DNA of 64,000 nucleotides from Acetobacterium woodii (GCA_016213825.1 JACQZP010000005.1:33301-97300), one strand, 5' to 3'; numbered from the stretch's first letter, positions 45,113 through 56,934 are shown. The notes: generated from the sequence alone by a model not told the origin. A program made the numbers and translations.

Positions 45113-45140
45113 AAAAAACCGCAAGAAAATTATCCTGCGG
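45113..45140 (-). terminator. Leader terminator (attenuator) of the ABC-F gene
   Basis: On the minus strand CCGCAGGA and TCTTGCGG form an 8-bp stem with one G-T pair, a 6-base loop (TAATTT) and six T immediately after. It lies between the leader peptide and the ABC-F start. Its loop and right arm include TAATTTTCTTGC, an exact complement of GCAAGAAAATTA at 45225-45214, which can act as antiterminator. Confidence 0.85.
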
Positions 45141-45285
45141 CTCAATCATGTACAACACAAAAAATCCTAAAACAAAGGAGTATGGTGATGTTAAAGAGGC
45201 AGTGTTTTTCTCGTAATTTTCTTGCTTGAGCGCACCAAAACAAGAGGGTTAACCTCTGCGTTTGAATGTGCTTTCCAATTATTTG

Positions 45286-45306
45286 TTAGCAAGATAAATT
45301 ACGCAT
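45286..45306 (-). CDS. Leader peptide MRNLSC upstream of the ABC-F gene
   Basis: A six-codon reading frame ATG CGT AAT TTA TCT TGC TAA has AAGGAG 8 bases upstream (45320-45315). A -10-like TATAAC (45337-45332) lies before it. The coding bases CGTAATTTATCTTGC can pair with the antiterminator segment GCAAGAAAATTACG (45225-45212) with one bulged A. A ribosome stalled here would free that segment to block the terminator. Leader peptides of this kind control antibiotic-inducible ABC-F, erm and cat genes. Translation is inferred from the ribosome site and the pairing logic. Confidence 0.75.
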   Translation of the reverse strand: MRNLSC

Positions 45307-45379
45307 CCTCTCGACTCCTTTTCGTATTTTGGTTATAGTCTAACATTTTTTCCGGATGATTTCAATCCCGGAGAACGAT

Positions 45380-46282
45380 TTAAGGTGTTAAAAATGAAAC
45401 CTGTTCTTCGGTGGCTGGATAAACTTTCAGTTTTTCCTTAATCGGTTTGCTATAGCTATTGGACAAGCCGAATGATTTACGAAGCGGGTTTAACCGCCCG
45501 TAGAGTTCATCTTTATATTCTTTGGAAGCGCCGCCTTTTTTATACAGTTCCCAAAGCGGATCATATTTTTCAGGAAAGTTGATCTTGATAAAATCGAAAA
45601 AAGCTGGCCGGGTGGCACCCCGCAAATAAAGCGCGCCGGGCAGCACATAGTCAATCCCGGCATCCTTGCCAGCTTCAAATAAGGCCCGCAGTGTCTCGGA
45701 GTCATCGGTCAGGGTGGGGATAATGGGCATTAGGTGATGGCCGATGGAGGCATTGGTTTTTCGGAAGGTCTTTAGCATATCAAAACGGGCCTGGGAAGAG
45801 ACTGCTCCGGGTTCGATTTTTTTTCGAATCGCTTCATCCATCGTAGTAATCGTGGCAGCAACATTGATATAAGTGATGCGGGACAGTTCATCGATGAGAT
45901 CATAATCCCGCAGTACCAGATCTGACTTTGTGGAAATAATGGCCGGGGTTTTATACTTAATCAGCAATTTGAGGATCTCCGGCATCAGCTGATACTTGGC
46001 TTCCACTGGTTGATAGCTGTCGGTAACACCACCGATATTGATAATTTCCCGTTTCCAATTGGGCGAACGGAGTTGTTTTTCGAGGACTTCGACAATATTG
46101 GTTTTGATCGAAATATTTGTTGAAAAATCAGCAAAACCACTAAACCCATGGGTCCCCATGGCATAGCAATAGCAGCAGCCATGACTGCAGCCTTTGTAAA
46201 TATTCAAATCCCAGCCATAGGGAATCTTTCGCTTTAATTCATTCAGAGCTGTGGTACAGGTAGTGGGATGGTAACTTGGCAT
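45380..46282 (-). CDS. Radical SAM protein of the SplB-like group (COG1533)
   Basis: 300 residues. KGCSHGCCYCYAMGTHG holds the CxxxCxxC cluster that binds the 4Fe-4S and SAM. Further features are INIGGVTDSYQPVEAKYQL, AIISTKSDLVLRDYDLI and HHLMPIIPTLTDDSETL, all usual in the SplB-related group often named DNA repair photolyase-like. Spore photoproduct lyase itself has a different C-terminus, so a specific reaction cannot be given. AGGGGG precedes the ATG. It is transcribed toward, but separate from, the ABC-F leader. Confidence 0.85.
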   Translation of the reverse strand: MPSYHPTTCTTALNELKRKIPYGWDLNIYKGCSHGCCYCYAMGTHGFSGFADFSTNISIKTNIVEVLEKQLRSPNWKREIINIGGVTDSYQPVEAKYQLMPEILKLLIKYKTPAIISTKSDLVLRDYDLIDELSRITYINVAATITTMDEAIRKKIEPGAVSSQARFDMLKTFRKTNASIGHHLMPIIPTLTDDSETLRALFEAGKDAGIDYVLPGALYLRGATRPAFFDFIKINFPEKYDPLWELYKKGGASKEYKDELYGRLNPLRKSFGLSNSYSKPIKEKLKVYPATEEQVSFLTP

Positions 46283-46468
46283 GGTGTCCCCCTTTTATTT
46301 CTTTATCTTTTTAAGTATATGTCATAAAAGTTTAGGGTGTCTATAAGAAATTGTGATAAAATTACATGCTGCATCACCAAAAAATTATAAAAACAAAAGA
46401 AGATGCAATATAAAATCAGGATAAGGGTAAAAATAAAAAATAGATCATAAGTAAGGGGGAAGATTTGT

Positions 46469-47620
46469 ATGAGTAATCATGAACACAACGGAAGAAGAGT
46501 AGCAGCTATTATTATCATTTCCGTTCTCATTATTCTTTTGATATCTGTCGGAGCCTTTCTGGCGCTGGAAGATTTAGCTGGCAGTGTTAATGTCAAATCT
46601 TTTTTTAATGATGCCGAAGGCGAAAAAACAGAAGCAATAACAGAAAGCCAGCAGCAACAATTTGATGGCTATGCTTTTCTTAATGAAAATGAAAAACAGG
46701 CTTATGCTAAGGTTGTCCGGATGCTCACCGATTTTGATTCTGAAGCAAAAGTGAGTGGTGTTAGCACCGAAGAAATTGAGCGGGTTCTCAGTGCTGTGGA
46801 TTATGATCATCCAGAAATATTTTGGGCCGGAGAATTTTCTTATTATTTTGACGAAGACAATCAAATGGTTAGCAAGGTCATGGTTGAATATCCCTATAAC
46901 GAAACCGAAAAGGATCGGCGACAGGCGGAAATTGAAGCGGCCTATCAGGATTACAGTACGGGAATCAAAAATGGGATGAGTGAGTATGAAAAGGTCAAAT
47001 ATGCTTATGAGTACGTGATTAAAAATACGGTTTATCAGGAAGACCTGGAGGACGACCAGAATATTTACAGCGTCTTTGGCAAGAAAGGCTCCGTTTGTGC
47101 CGGTTACTCAAAAGCCATTCAGTATCTGCTGAAACGCACCGGAATTGAATGTTCCTATGTGGCTGGTGAAGCTATTGGACAGGGCGCTCACGCCTGGAAT
47201 ATCGTTCGGGTTGATGGGGAGTATTATTATCTTGACGCCACCTGGGGCGAATTTAACGTTGCCGACAATGCTGAACCGGAAAAAAGCATCTTCTATGATT
47301 ACTTTTGTGTAACGACCAAGGAATTATTAAAATCACACCAACCTGATGAATCACTGATCAAATATCCGGAATTTACCGCCACGGCGGCCAATTATTTTGT
47401 CAGGGAAAACAAACTTTACGATCTGAATAAACAAAGCGAGCAGAACCGCTTTGTAGCAGACTTGGAGGCAGCGGCTAATATGGGTGAAAAATATTTCCAT
47501 TATGCCATCACCGATTCCAACACCATTAATACTGCCGAAAATTTGATGGATGAAATTCTTGGTTCCTATTATTGGTTTTCGGGGGCAGATAAATTATCGA
47601 ATACGATTCAGCTATATTAA
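46469..47620 (+). CDS. Membrane-anchored transglutaminase-like protein
   Basis: 383 residues. A single N-terminal helix (VAAIIIISVLIILLISVGAFLAL) anchors the protein, with the rest outside. The transglutaminase-like (papain-fold) core holds the triad: Cys in KKGSVCAGYSKAIQYLL, His in GQGAHAWNIVRVDGEYYYLDATW and the Asp in that same strand. Such proteins in Firmicutes may act as peptidases or cross-linkers of envelope proteins. A preceding helical domain of about 100 residues (AFLNENEKQAYAKVVRML onward) is typical of this group. A terminator follows, and the gene seems to be alone. Confidence 0.85.
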   Translation: MSNHEHNGRRVAAIIIISVLIILLISVGAFLALEDLAGSVNVKSFFNDAEGEKTEAITESQQQQFDGYAFLNENEKQAYAKVVRMLTDFDSEAKVSGVSTEEIERVLSAVDYDHPEIFWAGEFSYYFDEDNQMVSKVMVEYPYNETEKDRRQAEIEAAYQDYSTGIKNGMSEYEKVKYAYEYVIKNTVYQEDLEDDQNIYSVFGKKGSVCAGYSKAIQYLLKRTGIECSYVAGEAIGQGAHAWNIVRVDGEYYYLDATWGEFNVADNAEPEKSIFYDYFCVTTKELLKSHQPDESLIKYPEFTATAANYFVRENKLYDLNKQSEQNRFVADLEAAANMGEKYFHYAITDSNTINTAENLMDEILGSYYWFSGADKLSNTIQLY

Positions 47621-47640
47621 AAACACGAAATATAACGTTA

Positions 47641-47680
47641 AAATCCCCATTCTAATTTGTTTAAGAATGGGGATTTTTCC
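47641..47680. terminator. Terminator between convergent genes
   Basis: AAATCCCCATTCT (47641-47653) and AGAATGGGGATTT (47664-47676) form a perfect 13-bp stem followed by T on the + strand and usable in the other direction as well. Confidence 0.9.
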
Positions 47681-48115
47681 TTATTCCATGGCAATCAGAT
47701 GAACCCCATGAACGCCGTCTAATTCTTCAAGGATGATCATCAGCTCATCAATACTGATGACAATGTCCTTACCATCCAGGGTCACAATGACAATGGCGGC
47801 CTGATTGATGGGGATATCCTGATGAATGGTGATAATGCTGGTTTTGTAATCCCGGAGAATATTTAAAATATTCGAAAGAATCCCCGGTTGATCATCCAGC
47901 TTGAAAGACAGGGTAAATTTTCGACCGTAGTTTTCCGACGGAGTGAAAATATAGTCCTTATATTTATAATAGGTACTCCGGCTGATCCCCACCTTTTTGA
48001 CGGCATCGCTCACCGATTTGCATTGGGAGGATTCCATTAGAATCCGGGCTTCCACTACCTTGGAATAATAGTCCGGCAGTATTTTTTTATTAACAATCAG
48101 ATAATCCTTAATCAA
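47681..48115 (-). CDS. ACT-domain protein (UPF0735/PheB-like)
   Basis: 144 residues from TTG 48115-48113, which has GGGAGGT 7 bases upstream inside the end of thrB. A longer frame from 48166 would begin within thrB and lacks a site. A helix-turn-helix-like start (LPDYYSKVVEARILMESSQCKSVSDAVKKVGISRSTYYKYKDYIF is split over residues 10-55) is followed by an ACT domain (FKLDDQPGILSNILNILRDYKTSIITIHQ). ACT domains bind amino acids. Its overlap of 8 bases with thrB suggests feedback control of threonine biosynthesis, although function is not proven. Confidence 0.85.
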   Translation of the reverse strand: MIKDYLIVNKKILPDYYSKVVEARILMESSQCKSVSDAVKKVGISRSTYYKYKDYIFTPSENYGRKFTLSFKLDDQPGILSNILNILRDYKTSIITIHQDIPINQAAIVIVTLDGKDIVISIDELMIILEELDGVHGVHLIAME

Positions 48116-49002
48116 TGGTTGAACCTCCCAAAACTTGAACCCCCTGATTATCAGGCGACAACGCAATGATCTGCCATCCTGGTAGTTTTTCCATTAAATA
48201 AGCAGACATATCCGTTTGAAAATTGCGGTTATCCACTGAATTAATGGCCAGAATAGTCGGCCCGGCACCGCTGATGCAGGTGTTCAGACAGCCCATTTCC
48301 CTGGCCTTTTTGGTAATGACATCATAGTGAGCAATGAGTTTTTTGCGGTAGGGCTGATGCAGACGATCCTTCATGCACAGTTTTAAAATTTCTTCAGAAC
48401 CGTTGGCCAGGGCCAGGTAGGTCATGGTGGCTCGAGGTAGATTGTGGGTGGCGTCACTGAAGCTGATTTTTTTAGGCAAAACATGTCGGGCATCGGATGT
48501 CGACAAGGGAAAGTCCGGCACCAGGGCGTAAAACTCATAGCAGGGGTGAACTTGACTTTTGATATGGACATTTTTGCCGTGATCGTTTATGGAAACCACC
48601 AGGCCGCCAAAGATGGCCGGAGCGACATTGTCAGGATGCCCTTCCATCTCCACCGCAATATCGAAAAGTTCTTCAGTGGAAAGTGGCGAACCAATCAGAG
48701 CATTGGCGCCAAAAAGTCCTCCGACGATGCAGGTGGCCGAACTGCCGAGGCCTCGGCTGATGGGGATATCCACATCGGTGTGGATATAAAGTCCCTTGGG
48801 ATGATAACCCACTTTTTTAAACACTTTTTGCATCGAACGGTAAACCAGATTGGTATCGCTCTGATACTTCCGTTCAACCCCCCGGATAGTCAGTTTGCCA
48901 TCATTCTTTTCTTCAAAGCTGAAGGTATTATAAATCGACAGCGCCAGCCCAAAGGCGTCAAACCCCGGGCCGATGTTGGCACTGGTACCAGGAACTCGAA
49001 CC

Positions 49003-49010
<8 letters not shown>
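48108..49010 (-). CDS. thrB: Homoserine kinase ThrB
   Basis: 300 residues. The GHMP kinase motifs are PGTSANIGPGFDAFGLAL (start), PISRGLGSSATCIVGGL (ATP-binding loop) and CISGAGPTILAI near the end. It phosphorylates L-homoserine to O-phosphohomoserine with ATP in the cytoplasm, feeding threonine synthase encoded just upstream. It overlaps thrC by 8 bases and the ACT gene by 8 bases, so the three form a tightly coupled operon. Confidence 0.96.
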
Positions 49011-50520
<1,510 letters not shown>

Positions 50521-50670
50521 GTAATTCCTCCAAAAATTTATGGTGTGCCAAGAAAAATCTTCAAAAAATCTTCCCTGGAGGGTATTGAATAACCCCTAGG
50601 TATATGATAGAATGTTTTCACTGAAAAAACAAGTGTTTTTAGAATAAATACATATACGAGGTGAATTTTA

Positions 50671-51924
50671 TTGAATATCGCACTTTTAGGCTTTGGAACC
50701 ATCGGTTCTGGGGTCTATGAACTCATCAATTTAAATAAAGGTAAGTTTGCTGGTAATTTTACCGATGTGGAATCCCGAAAGTCAAGCCCGGTAATAACCA
50801 AGGTTTTGGAACGGGATACGTCCAAGGATCTGGGTGATACGGTCGGAAAAATTGTGACCCACCCCAGCGATATATTGGAAGACGAAAGTATTGGCCTTGT
50901 GATTGCTCTGATGGGCGGCATGGACTTTGAATATGAAATGATCAAAGAATGCCTCCGGGCGGGAAAACATGTGGTTACCGCCAATAAGGCAGTCATCTCC
51001 GAGTACTTTCAAGAATTACTGAATCTGGCTGAAGAAAACGGCGTGGTGCTGCGTTATGAGGCTTCGGTCGGCGGCGGGATTCCGATCATCGGCAGTCTAA
51101 AAGAAGAAATGAAAATCAATCGGGTTACTGAAATCAAGGGCATCCTCAATGGAACCACCAACTTTATTCTTTCTAAAATGACCGAAGAAGGAGCCGATTT
51201 CGGTGATACCCTGGCGCTGGCCCAATCCATCGGTTTTGCTGAAGCCGATCCCACCGCGGATGTTGAGGGTTATGATGTGTCCCGTAAGCTCTCGATTCTT
51301 TCATCGATGGCCTATGAAGGCATTATCCGGGATGAAGATGTTTATAAACGGGGAATCACCGATATCCGGGCCGCCGATATTGAGATGATCGGATCCATGG
51401 GTTATGTGGTTAAATATCTGGGGCATTCCATTCTTGAAGAAAAAAATGTCTACACTACCGTGGAACCGGTGCTGTTTAAAGAAGCCTCCATTATGAGCAA
51501 CGTCAACAGTGAATTTAATATCATCTCGATTACCGGGGATATTATTGGCGAACTGCAGTTTTATGGTAAGGGTGCCGGCAAAGACGCCACCGCCAATGCC
51601 GTAGTTGGAGATGTGCTGTATATCTTAAATATTGTTGGTGAACAGAATCTGCCTAAACCGCTGCGGCTTAACCGCAAGCTCAATAAAGTAGGCACCGACA
51701 TTTTTAAAGGCAAATATTATCTAAGAGCAAATCTGGACAATAAAGATATGTTGGATCAGGTGCTGACAGCAGTGGAAACGGTGGCCGCCCGAAAAACCGT
51801 CATTGTCGATGATGATCAGGTTTTTGTGGTGACAAATGCCATTGCCGCCAATGAATTTAATAAAATGGCAGAAAAATTGAAGGAAGCAGTTCTGGAAATA
51901 TTTTATGCCCGTATCTACGAATAA
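50671..51924 (+). CDS. hom: Homoserine dehydrogenase
   Basis: 417 residues, TTG start with GAGGTGA about 6 bases upstream. An NAD(P)-binding start (NIALLGFGTIGSGVYELI), GKHVVTANKAVISEY, EASVGGGIPIIGSLKE, GILNGTTNFILSKM and FAEADPTADVEGYDVSRKLSIL mark the family. The last 80 residues (GKYYLRANLDNKDMLDQVLTAVETV) look like a regulatory ACT domain. It reduces aspartate semialdehyde to homoserine, the branch point to threonine and methionine. lysC follows after 20 bases. Confidence 0.95.
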   Translation: MNIALLGFGTIGSGVYELINLNKGKFAGNFTDVESRKSSPVITKVLERDTSKDLGDTVGKIVTHPSDILEDESIGLVIALMGGMDFEYEMIKECLRAGKHVVTANKAVISEYFQELLNLAEENGVVLRYEASVGGGIPIIGSLKEEMKINRVTEIKGILNGTTNFILSKMTEEGADFGDTLALAQSIGFAEADPTADVEGYDVSRKLSILSSMAYEGIIRDEDVYKRGITDIRAADIEMIGSMGYVVKYLGHSILEEKNVYTTVEPVLFKEASIMSNVNSEFNIISITGDIIGELQFYGKGAGKDATANAVVGDVLYILNIVGEQNLPKPLRLNRKLNKVGTDIFKGKYYLRANLDNKDMLDQVLTAVETVAARKTVIVDDDQVFVVTNAIAANEFNKMAEKLKEAVLEIFYARIYE

Positions 51925-51944
51925 GGAAAGAGTGACTGAGGTAA

Positions 51945-53153
<1,209 letters not shown>

Positions 53154-53159
53154 TTTTAA

Positions 53160-53206
53160 AAAAGCTCTGAAACTGTTAGCATTAAACAGTTTCAGAGCTT
53201 TTAATT
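53160..53206 (+). terminator. Intrinsic terminator of the hom-lysC operon
   Basis: AAAAGCTCTGAAACTGTT (53160-53177) and AACAGTTTCAGAGCTTTT (53185-53202) form a perfect 18-bp stem with a 7-base loop. Confidence 0.92.
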
Positions 53207-53407
53207 TTAAGACTACTATTTTCTAATTCTGAACGGAAAGTTAGAAGATCGGCATTGAGTTGGTCTTTATGGGTATAGGCAAGACCGTGAGGGGTTCCTG
53301 GGTAAATTTTTAGGATTGAATGCTTGATCAGCTTTGAAGAGGCTAGCGCCGCAGCGCCGATGGGAACAATCTGGTTATCGTCGCCGTGACTAAATACGAC
53401 TGGTTGC
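53182..53407 (-). pseudogene. C-terminal fragment of an alpha/beta hydrolase, cut by an IS256-family element
   Basis: Read on the minus strand this codes for VVFSHGDDNQIVPIGAAAL, then ILKIYPGTPHGLAYTHKD and LNADLLTFRSEL. This is the end of chloroperoxidase/arylesterase-like hydrolases, with the acid residue (GDDNQ) and catalytic His (PHGL). About 75 codons remain, ending inside the lysC terminator. The N-terminal two thirds, including the nucleophile serine, are missing. The break is exactly at the inverted repeat of the IS at 53408. The remainder is not found on the other side of the element. Confidence 0.75.
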
Positions 53408-53465
53408 GGGAGTGTTTCAAGTTTTGTGTATTTGCGAAAATTGATGTAGAATAAAGAATTTAATT

Positions 53466-53502
53466 AAGGGGCAAGGGCGTTAAAATGACTCTTGCCCCTT
53501 AC
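53466..53502. terminator. Hairpin inside the IS256 end
   Basis: AAGGGGCAAG (53466-53475) pairs with CTTGCCCCTT (53491-53500). The same hairpin is conserved in the second copy near 63858-63889. It may end the transposase transcript or block transcription entering the element. Confidence 0.65.
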
Positions 53503-53587
53503 CTGTATTATAATCCGAATTGATTGCATGTCAATAAAAAGCAGGACTGGATCTAACTCCGGAATGCACTAATGTGATATTTGGAGA

Positions 53588-54775
53588 TTAATTCAGCCGC
53601 TCAGAAAAAAAGATTTCCAGATGGGAGTGAATCTGGCCTCAATCTTTTCTCCGTCCGGTCCATTTTTGGGTGATATCCATGGTTGCCAGATACAGCATTT
53701 TAAAGAGACTGTCATCCGTTGGGAATACGGTTTTACTTTTCTGAGCTGCCGGTTGAATCCCTCAATGGAATTGGTTGTATAAATGAGGGTTCGAACTTCC
53801 TGCGGATATTTGAAATAAGTCGCGAGTTTTGGCCAGTTGTTTCGCCAGGAACTCGGAATTTTAGGATGTTTTTTACCCCATTTTTCCTCAAATATGGTCA
53901 GTTCGCTCAAAGCAGCATCTTCAGTTGGCGCCGTATAAACCCGCTTCAGATCGGCCATGAGTGACCGGATATCTTTGTAGGAAACAAATCGGGTGGTATT
54001 TCTGATCTGGTGGATGATGCATTGCTGAAAATCCGATCAATCCAGCCACACAGGCAATCAGAATATCTTCGACACCACGATTTCTTAACCCATTCATGAC
54101 TGAAAGCCAGAATTTGGCACTTTCATTTTCCCCAATCCATAATCCCAGCACATCACGACACCCGTCCATATTGATCCCGATGGCGATATAGACGGCTTTC
54201 TTGATAATTTGACCTTCACTTCGCACATGAAAATGAATCGCATCCATAAATACGACGGCATAGATTTCTTCCAGTGGCCGATTCTGCCATTCTTTAGCGA
54301 TTGGCAGGATCTTATCTGTCACCCGGCTGATGGTATTATCGGACATCTCGATCCCATAGAGATCTTTAATATGTGTCTCAATATCGCCGGTGGTCATGCC
54401 CTTGGCATACATGGAAATGATTTTTGCTTCAATGTCCTGAGTCAGGGTATTTTTGTGTTTGGGCATCAATTGGGGTTCAAACTCCCTATTCCGGTCTCTG
54501 GGAACATCAATTTCCATATCGCCCAGACTGGTATGGACTGTTTTCTTCGAATAGCCGTTCCGGCTGTTCTCGGTTTCCTTGTTTCGATAATCATAGCGGG
54601 TATAACCCAGTTCATCATCCAATTCAGCGGTAAGACCGCCTTCCAGCACTTGACGCATCATTTCTTTCATCAGTTCCTGGATGTCATTTGGATCTTTGAT
54701 GGGATTCGCACTTAAAAAATTTTCCACTAATTTCCGACGATTCTTTTCTTCGTTACTTTCGTTTCTTCTTGCCAT
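53588..54775 (-). pseudogene. IS256-family (mutator type) transposase, inactivated
   Basis: The N-terminal part (54775 down to about 54035) has MRQVLEGGLTAELDDELGY, RNGYSKKTVHTSLGDMEIDV, VVFMDAIHFHVRSEG (first Asp) and GVEDILIACVAGLIGF, where the usual second catalytic Asp (CVDG) is Ala. Near 54020-54035 the frame shifts, and about 13 codons expected in relatives seem lost. The frame resumes with CIIHQIRNTTRFVSYKDI and IYTTNSIEGFNRQLRK. A second shift follows at a shortened A run (53737-53740), and a TGA at 53639-53641 replaces a Trp codon before the normal end FFSERLN. It is not functional. Confidence 0.9.
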
Positions 54776-54867
54776 AATAAAAACCTCCTAGCTAATGTAT
54801 TTATTCTACATCAACCACGAGGTTTACATAATTTTTGAAACGGTCTCGCTTCTTTAAATAGTCTTAG

Positions 54868-55331
54868 TTGATTTTCTTCTCAAATTTCATGTCATCATTT
54901 ATCTGGTTTTCATACGCCAGATTCTTTTCGACTGACGCATAATAAACACGGGTACGATTGACATACAGAAGGTCACTTTGTTTTGGAACACTCAGCACGG
55001 TATTAACGCTTATTAAACCTTTTCTCGTAGTCAGGTCAGCATTTCAGCAGATTTTTTTAAGCCAGTCAAACTCTAGTGTCAGTTGACCGACTTTTGCCAA
55101 AAATTCATTACGATCCTGTTCCATTTCTTTTTCTTTCGATTTGCCATCACTGGCATCCCGGTTTTCGGGAAAGACTTTAGCTACATTCACTATAAAATAA
55201 TTTTTCCAATTACTTAGTTGGTTGGTGCTAATCTCGTATTGAGTGGCGATTTCGCTGATGAGTTTTTCCTCTCGGAGCATTTCCATTACAACTTTAGCTT
55301 TGAGCTCAGGGGTGAATTGTCTTCGTTTCAT
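54868..55331 (-). pseudogene. Truncated IS3-family element: orfA and start of orfB
   Basis: orfA (55331-55044, 95 residues) begins RRQFTPELKAKVVMEMLREE with a helix-turn-helix (ISEIATQYEISTNQLSNWK) and ends EFDWLKKIC. In the same frame after its stop the minus strand continues with TTRKGLISVNTVLSVPKQ, then SDLLYVNRTRVYYASVEK, the start of an IS3 orfB. It ends at a stop near 54868, before the DDE catalytic domain, next to the IS256 end. The missing catalytic part shows that the IS256 or an associated deletion removed it. Confidence 0.8.
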
Positions 55332-56033
55332 ATTTGCTTGAACTCTTGCTTTCCTGGCAGGATTAGCTGCCTTTATTATAGCAGATTGACTTAGATTTTA
55401 AAAATTGGGTCTTAATCTATGGGTGCATTTTAAAGTGATATTAGCAAGTACATCGCATTTCCAGAACAATTCCCCGATGTTGCGAACATCAAGGTTAAAA
55501 CGATTTTTCAGTAACAAAAAACGTATAGCAAGTAAAGACAATTGCAACATGGGCGTCTGGGCATCGAAAGACAGCTATCTGACGGATTTTGTTAGTTTCA
55601 GATAGGACTTGGATTTCAGAAAACATATGGATGGGCTGGCCGTCATCGTTGTTTTTGCAAGTGATTTTTGCAGAAAGTACTTGCAAAAAACAGTATTCTA
55701 GAGGATACTTTAATTGAATATTTCCAACAAGATTTATCATACTGTCCGGCCCTTTATCTCAATCTCAATCATTTCGGTGTTAGGTTCCACTGAATTCGGA
55801 AGATTTCAGTTTTTCATGCTACCATCATTTAGTGAGTTTATATGAAATAACTTTCTCACTCAAGTATGCTACGCATCACTATGTGGCTTTTTCCTTGTAG
55901 AAGAAGGCAGAAGAAGCTATTTCATGTAATTAGTAAGGATGATAGTTTAGGGATGGTCTGGAACTAGTTCTGGATTCTGTGAAACTTATTTCCGGATTGC
56001 TTAGAACTAACTTTCTGGATAGGCTGATTCTTT
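55332..56033. other. Intergenic region without recognised gene
   Basis: Two short open frames on opposite strands (near 55405-55605 and 55495-55740) lack ribosome sites and similarity to anything I know. The first 80 bases probably hold the outer end of the IS3 fragment. The rest has no clear feature. Confidence 0.5.
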
Positions 56034-56084
56034 AACCCGAAATATTTATAAATATTTCGGGTTGAAGATTTTAATTAAATCTTC
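56034..56084. promoter_or_regulatory. Perfect 30-bp palindrome followed by a second hairpin, upstream of a small gene cluster
   Basis: Bases 56034-56063 are a perfect palindrome of 15 + 15 bases with half-site AACCCGAAATATTTA and no spacer. Directly adjacent, GAAGATTT (56064-56071) pairs with AAATCTTC (56077-56084) around five bases. The pair ends 41 bases before the ATG at 56126. It could be a strong operator for a dimeric repressor, or a terminator-type structure insulating the cluster. Confidence 0.7.
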
Positions 56085-56125
56085 ATATTTACTATAACAA
56101 ATTGATTTTATCAGGAGGTGAAATA

Positions 56126-56434
56126 ATGAATCCAAATGCTTTTGAAATACTTGAAACACTAAAATTATCACATGCTAAAACATACAGTTTGGATGAAACG
56201 ATTGAATCTAGTAGGGAAAAGTTTTACTTAAGATTCAGTAGGGAATCTCCATTTGTTAGTCGATTGGTTGATAAAAAAGAAATATGTAACAAAAAATCAG
56301 AATTAATTGAGCATATTAAATCTAATCAATTATTAAAAATTGAAGATTCATTTGAAAGTATAGCAGGATGTACCGTTTATGTTAACGAAAACGGCTTATA
56401 TGGTGAGTATGTAGATGGTAATTTAATTGCCTGA
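56126..56434 (+). CDS. Small protein of unknown function
   Basis: 102 residues from ATG 56126 with AGGAGG 7 bases upstream, a strong sign of real expression. Charged N-terminal two thirds (ILETLKLSHAKTYSLDETIE, then KEICNKKSELIEHIKSNQLL) look helical. The end (CTVYVNENGLYGEYVDGNLIA) looks like beta strands. No signal peptide, membrane helix or known motif is seen. It is the first of three same-strand genes in an AT-rich island; the order and spacing suggest one operon with the next two. Confidence 0.65.
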   Translation: MNPNAFEILETLKLSHAKTYSLDETIESSREKFYLRFSRESPFVSRLVDKKEICNKKSELIEHIKSNQLLKIEDSFESIAGCTVYVNENGLYGEYVDGNLIA

Positions 56435-56463
56435 GAAGGGGAATTTGCAATAAAAGATTTTTT

Positions 56464-56925
56464 ATGAATGATAAAAAAGAAATGCATGTTCTGGAAGCGC
56501 ATCAAAATTTCGAGGCATTTCAGCGGGTAGGAAAATATTATTGGAGTCCTTATCATAAAAGATTAGGTGAATTTGAGAGAGTGTTAAATTACTTAATGAA
56601 AACACTTGATTGCAAACAAAGCGATTTGCTGTTCGAAATCTTAATTACACGAGATGAAATAGTTTTCTGTGACGCTAAAAATCCTCATATGGAAGAGATC
56701 TGGAATGGAATAAAAGATTTTTTTAATGATGTCTTACATTGTGGTAATATGAAGTTAAGAAACGAGATAAAAGAATCATCGTTAGAGAAGATTGATGGAT
56801 TTGATATTGATTTAGAAAAGAATAAAAGATTTGCTAAACATATAGGCATTGTAAATGGAGCGTTACTAGCACATTATATAACTAGAAATTTTAGTAAATT
56901 TGACGTTATTGAATTTATACTATGA
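56464..56925 (+). CDS. Protein of unknown function
   Basis: 153 residues, starting 29 bases after the previous stop. The ribosome site is weak; ATG 56485 (MHVLEAHQNF) is an alternative. It is soluble and mostly helical, with notable Trp/Tyr/His residues near the start (GKYYWSPYHKRLGEF) and alternating charged helices. I recognise no family. The gene sits between a small protein and a CYTH protein, with a 9-base gap to the latter, so it probably works with it. Confidence 0.6.
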   Translation: MNDKKEMHVLEAHQNFEAFQRVGKYYWSPYHKRLGEFERVLNYLMKTLDCKQSDLLFEILITRDEIVFCDAKNPHMEEIWNGIKDFFNDVLHCGNMKLRNEIKESSLEKIDGFDIDLEKNKRFAKHIGIVNGALLAHYITRNFSKFDVIEFIL

Positions 56926-56934
56926 AAGGTAAAA

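Larger units (their letters stand above)
53408..54847 (-). mobile_element. IS256-family insertion sequence, decayed
   Basis: The element is about 1440 bases. One end reads GGGAGTGTTTCAAGTTTTGT (from 53408). The other end (54825-54847) matches its reverse complement at about 17 of 23 positions. The transposase gene fills the middle on the minus strand. No direct target repeat is seen: the left flank (ACTGGTTGC) and right flank (GCTTCTTTA) differ. This suggests a deletion or rearrangement after insertion. A related copy begins at 63799 in the same orientation. Confidence 0.8.

Noticed and set aside
45068..45145. N-terminal extension of the ABC-F protein by 26 codons
   Set aside because: It would cover part of the attenuator leader; the GGAGGT site 6 bases before ATG 45067 marks the real start.
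50521..50670. T-box or threonine attenuator between thrC and hom
   Set aside because: The gap is short, has only small hairpins and no T-box core or threonine-rich leader peptide.
54209..54715. 168-codon open frame opposite the IS256 transposase
   Set aside because: Antisense shadow of a recognisable transposase.
55405..55740. Two overlapping frames of 66 and 81 codons
   Set aside because: No ribosome site, no similarity recognised, opposite strands; treated as non-coding.
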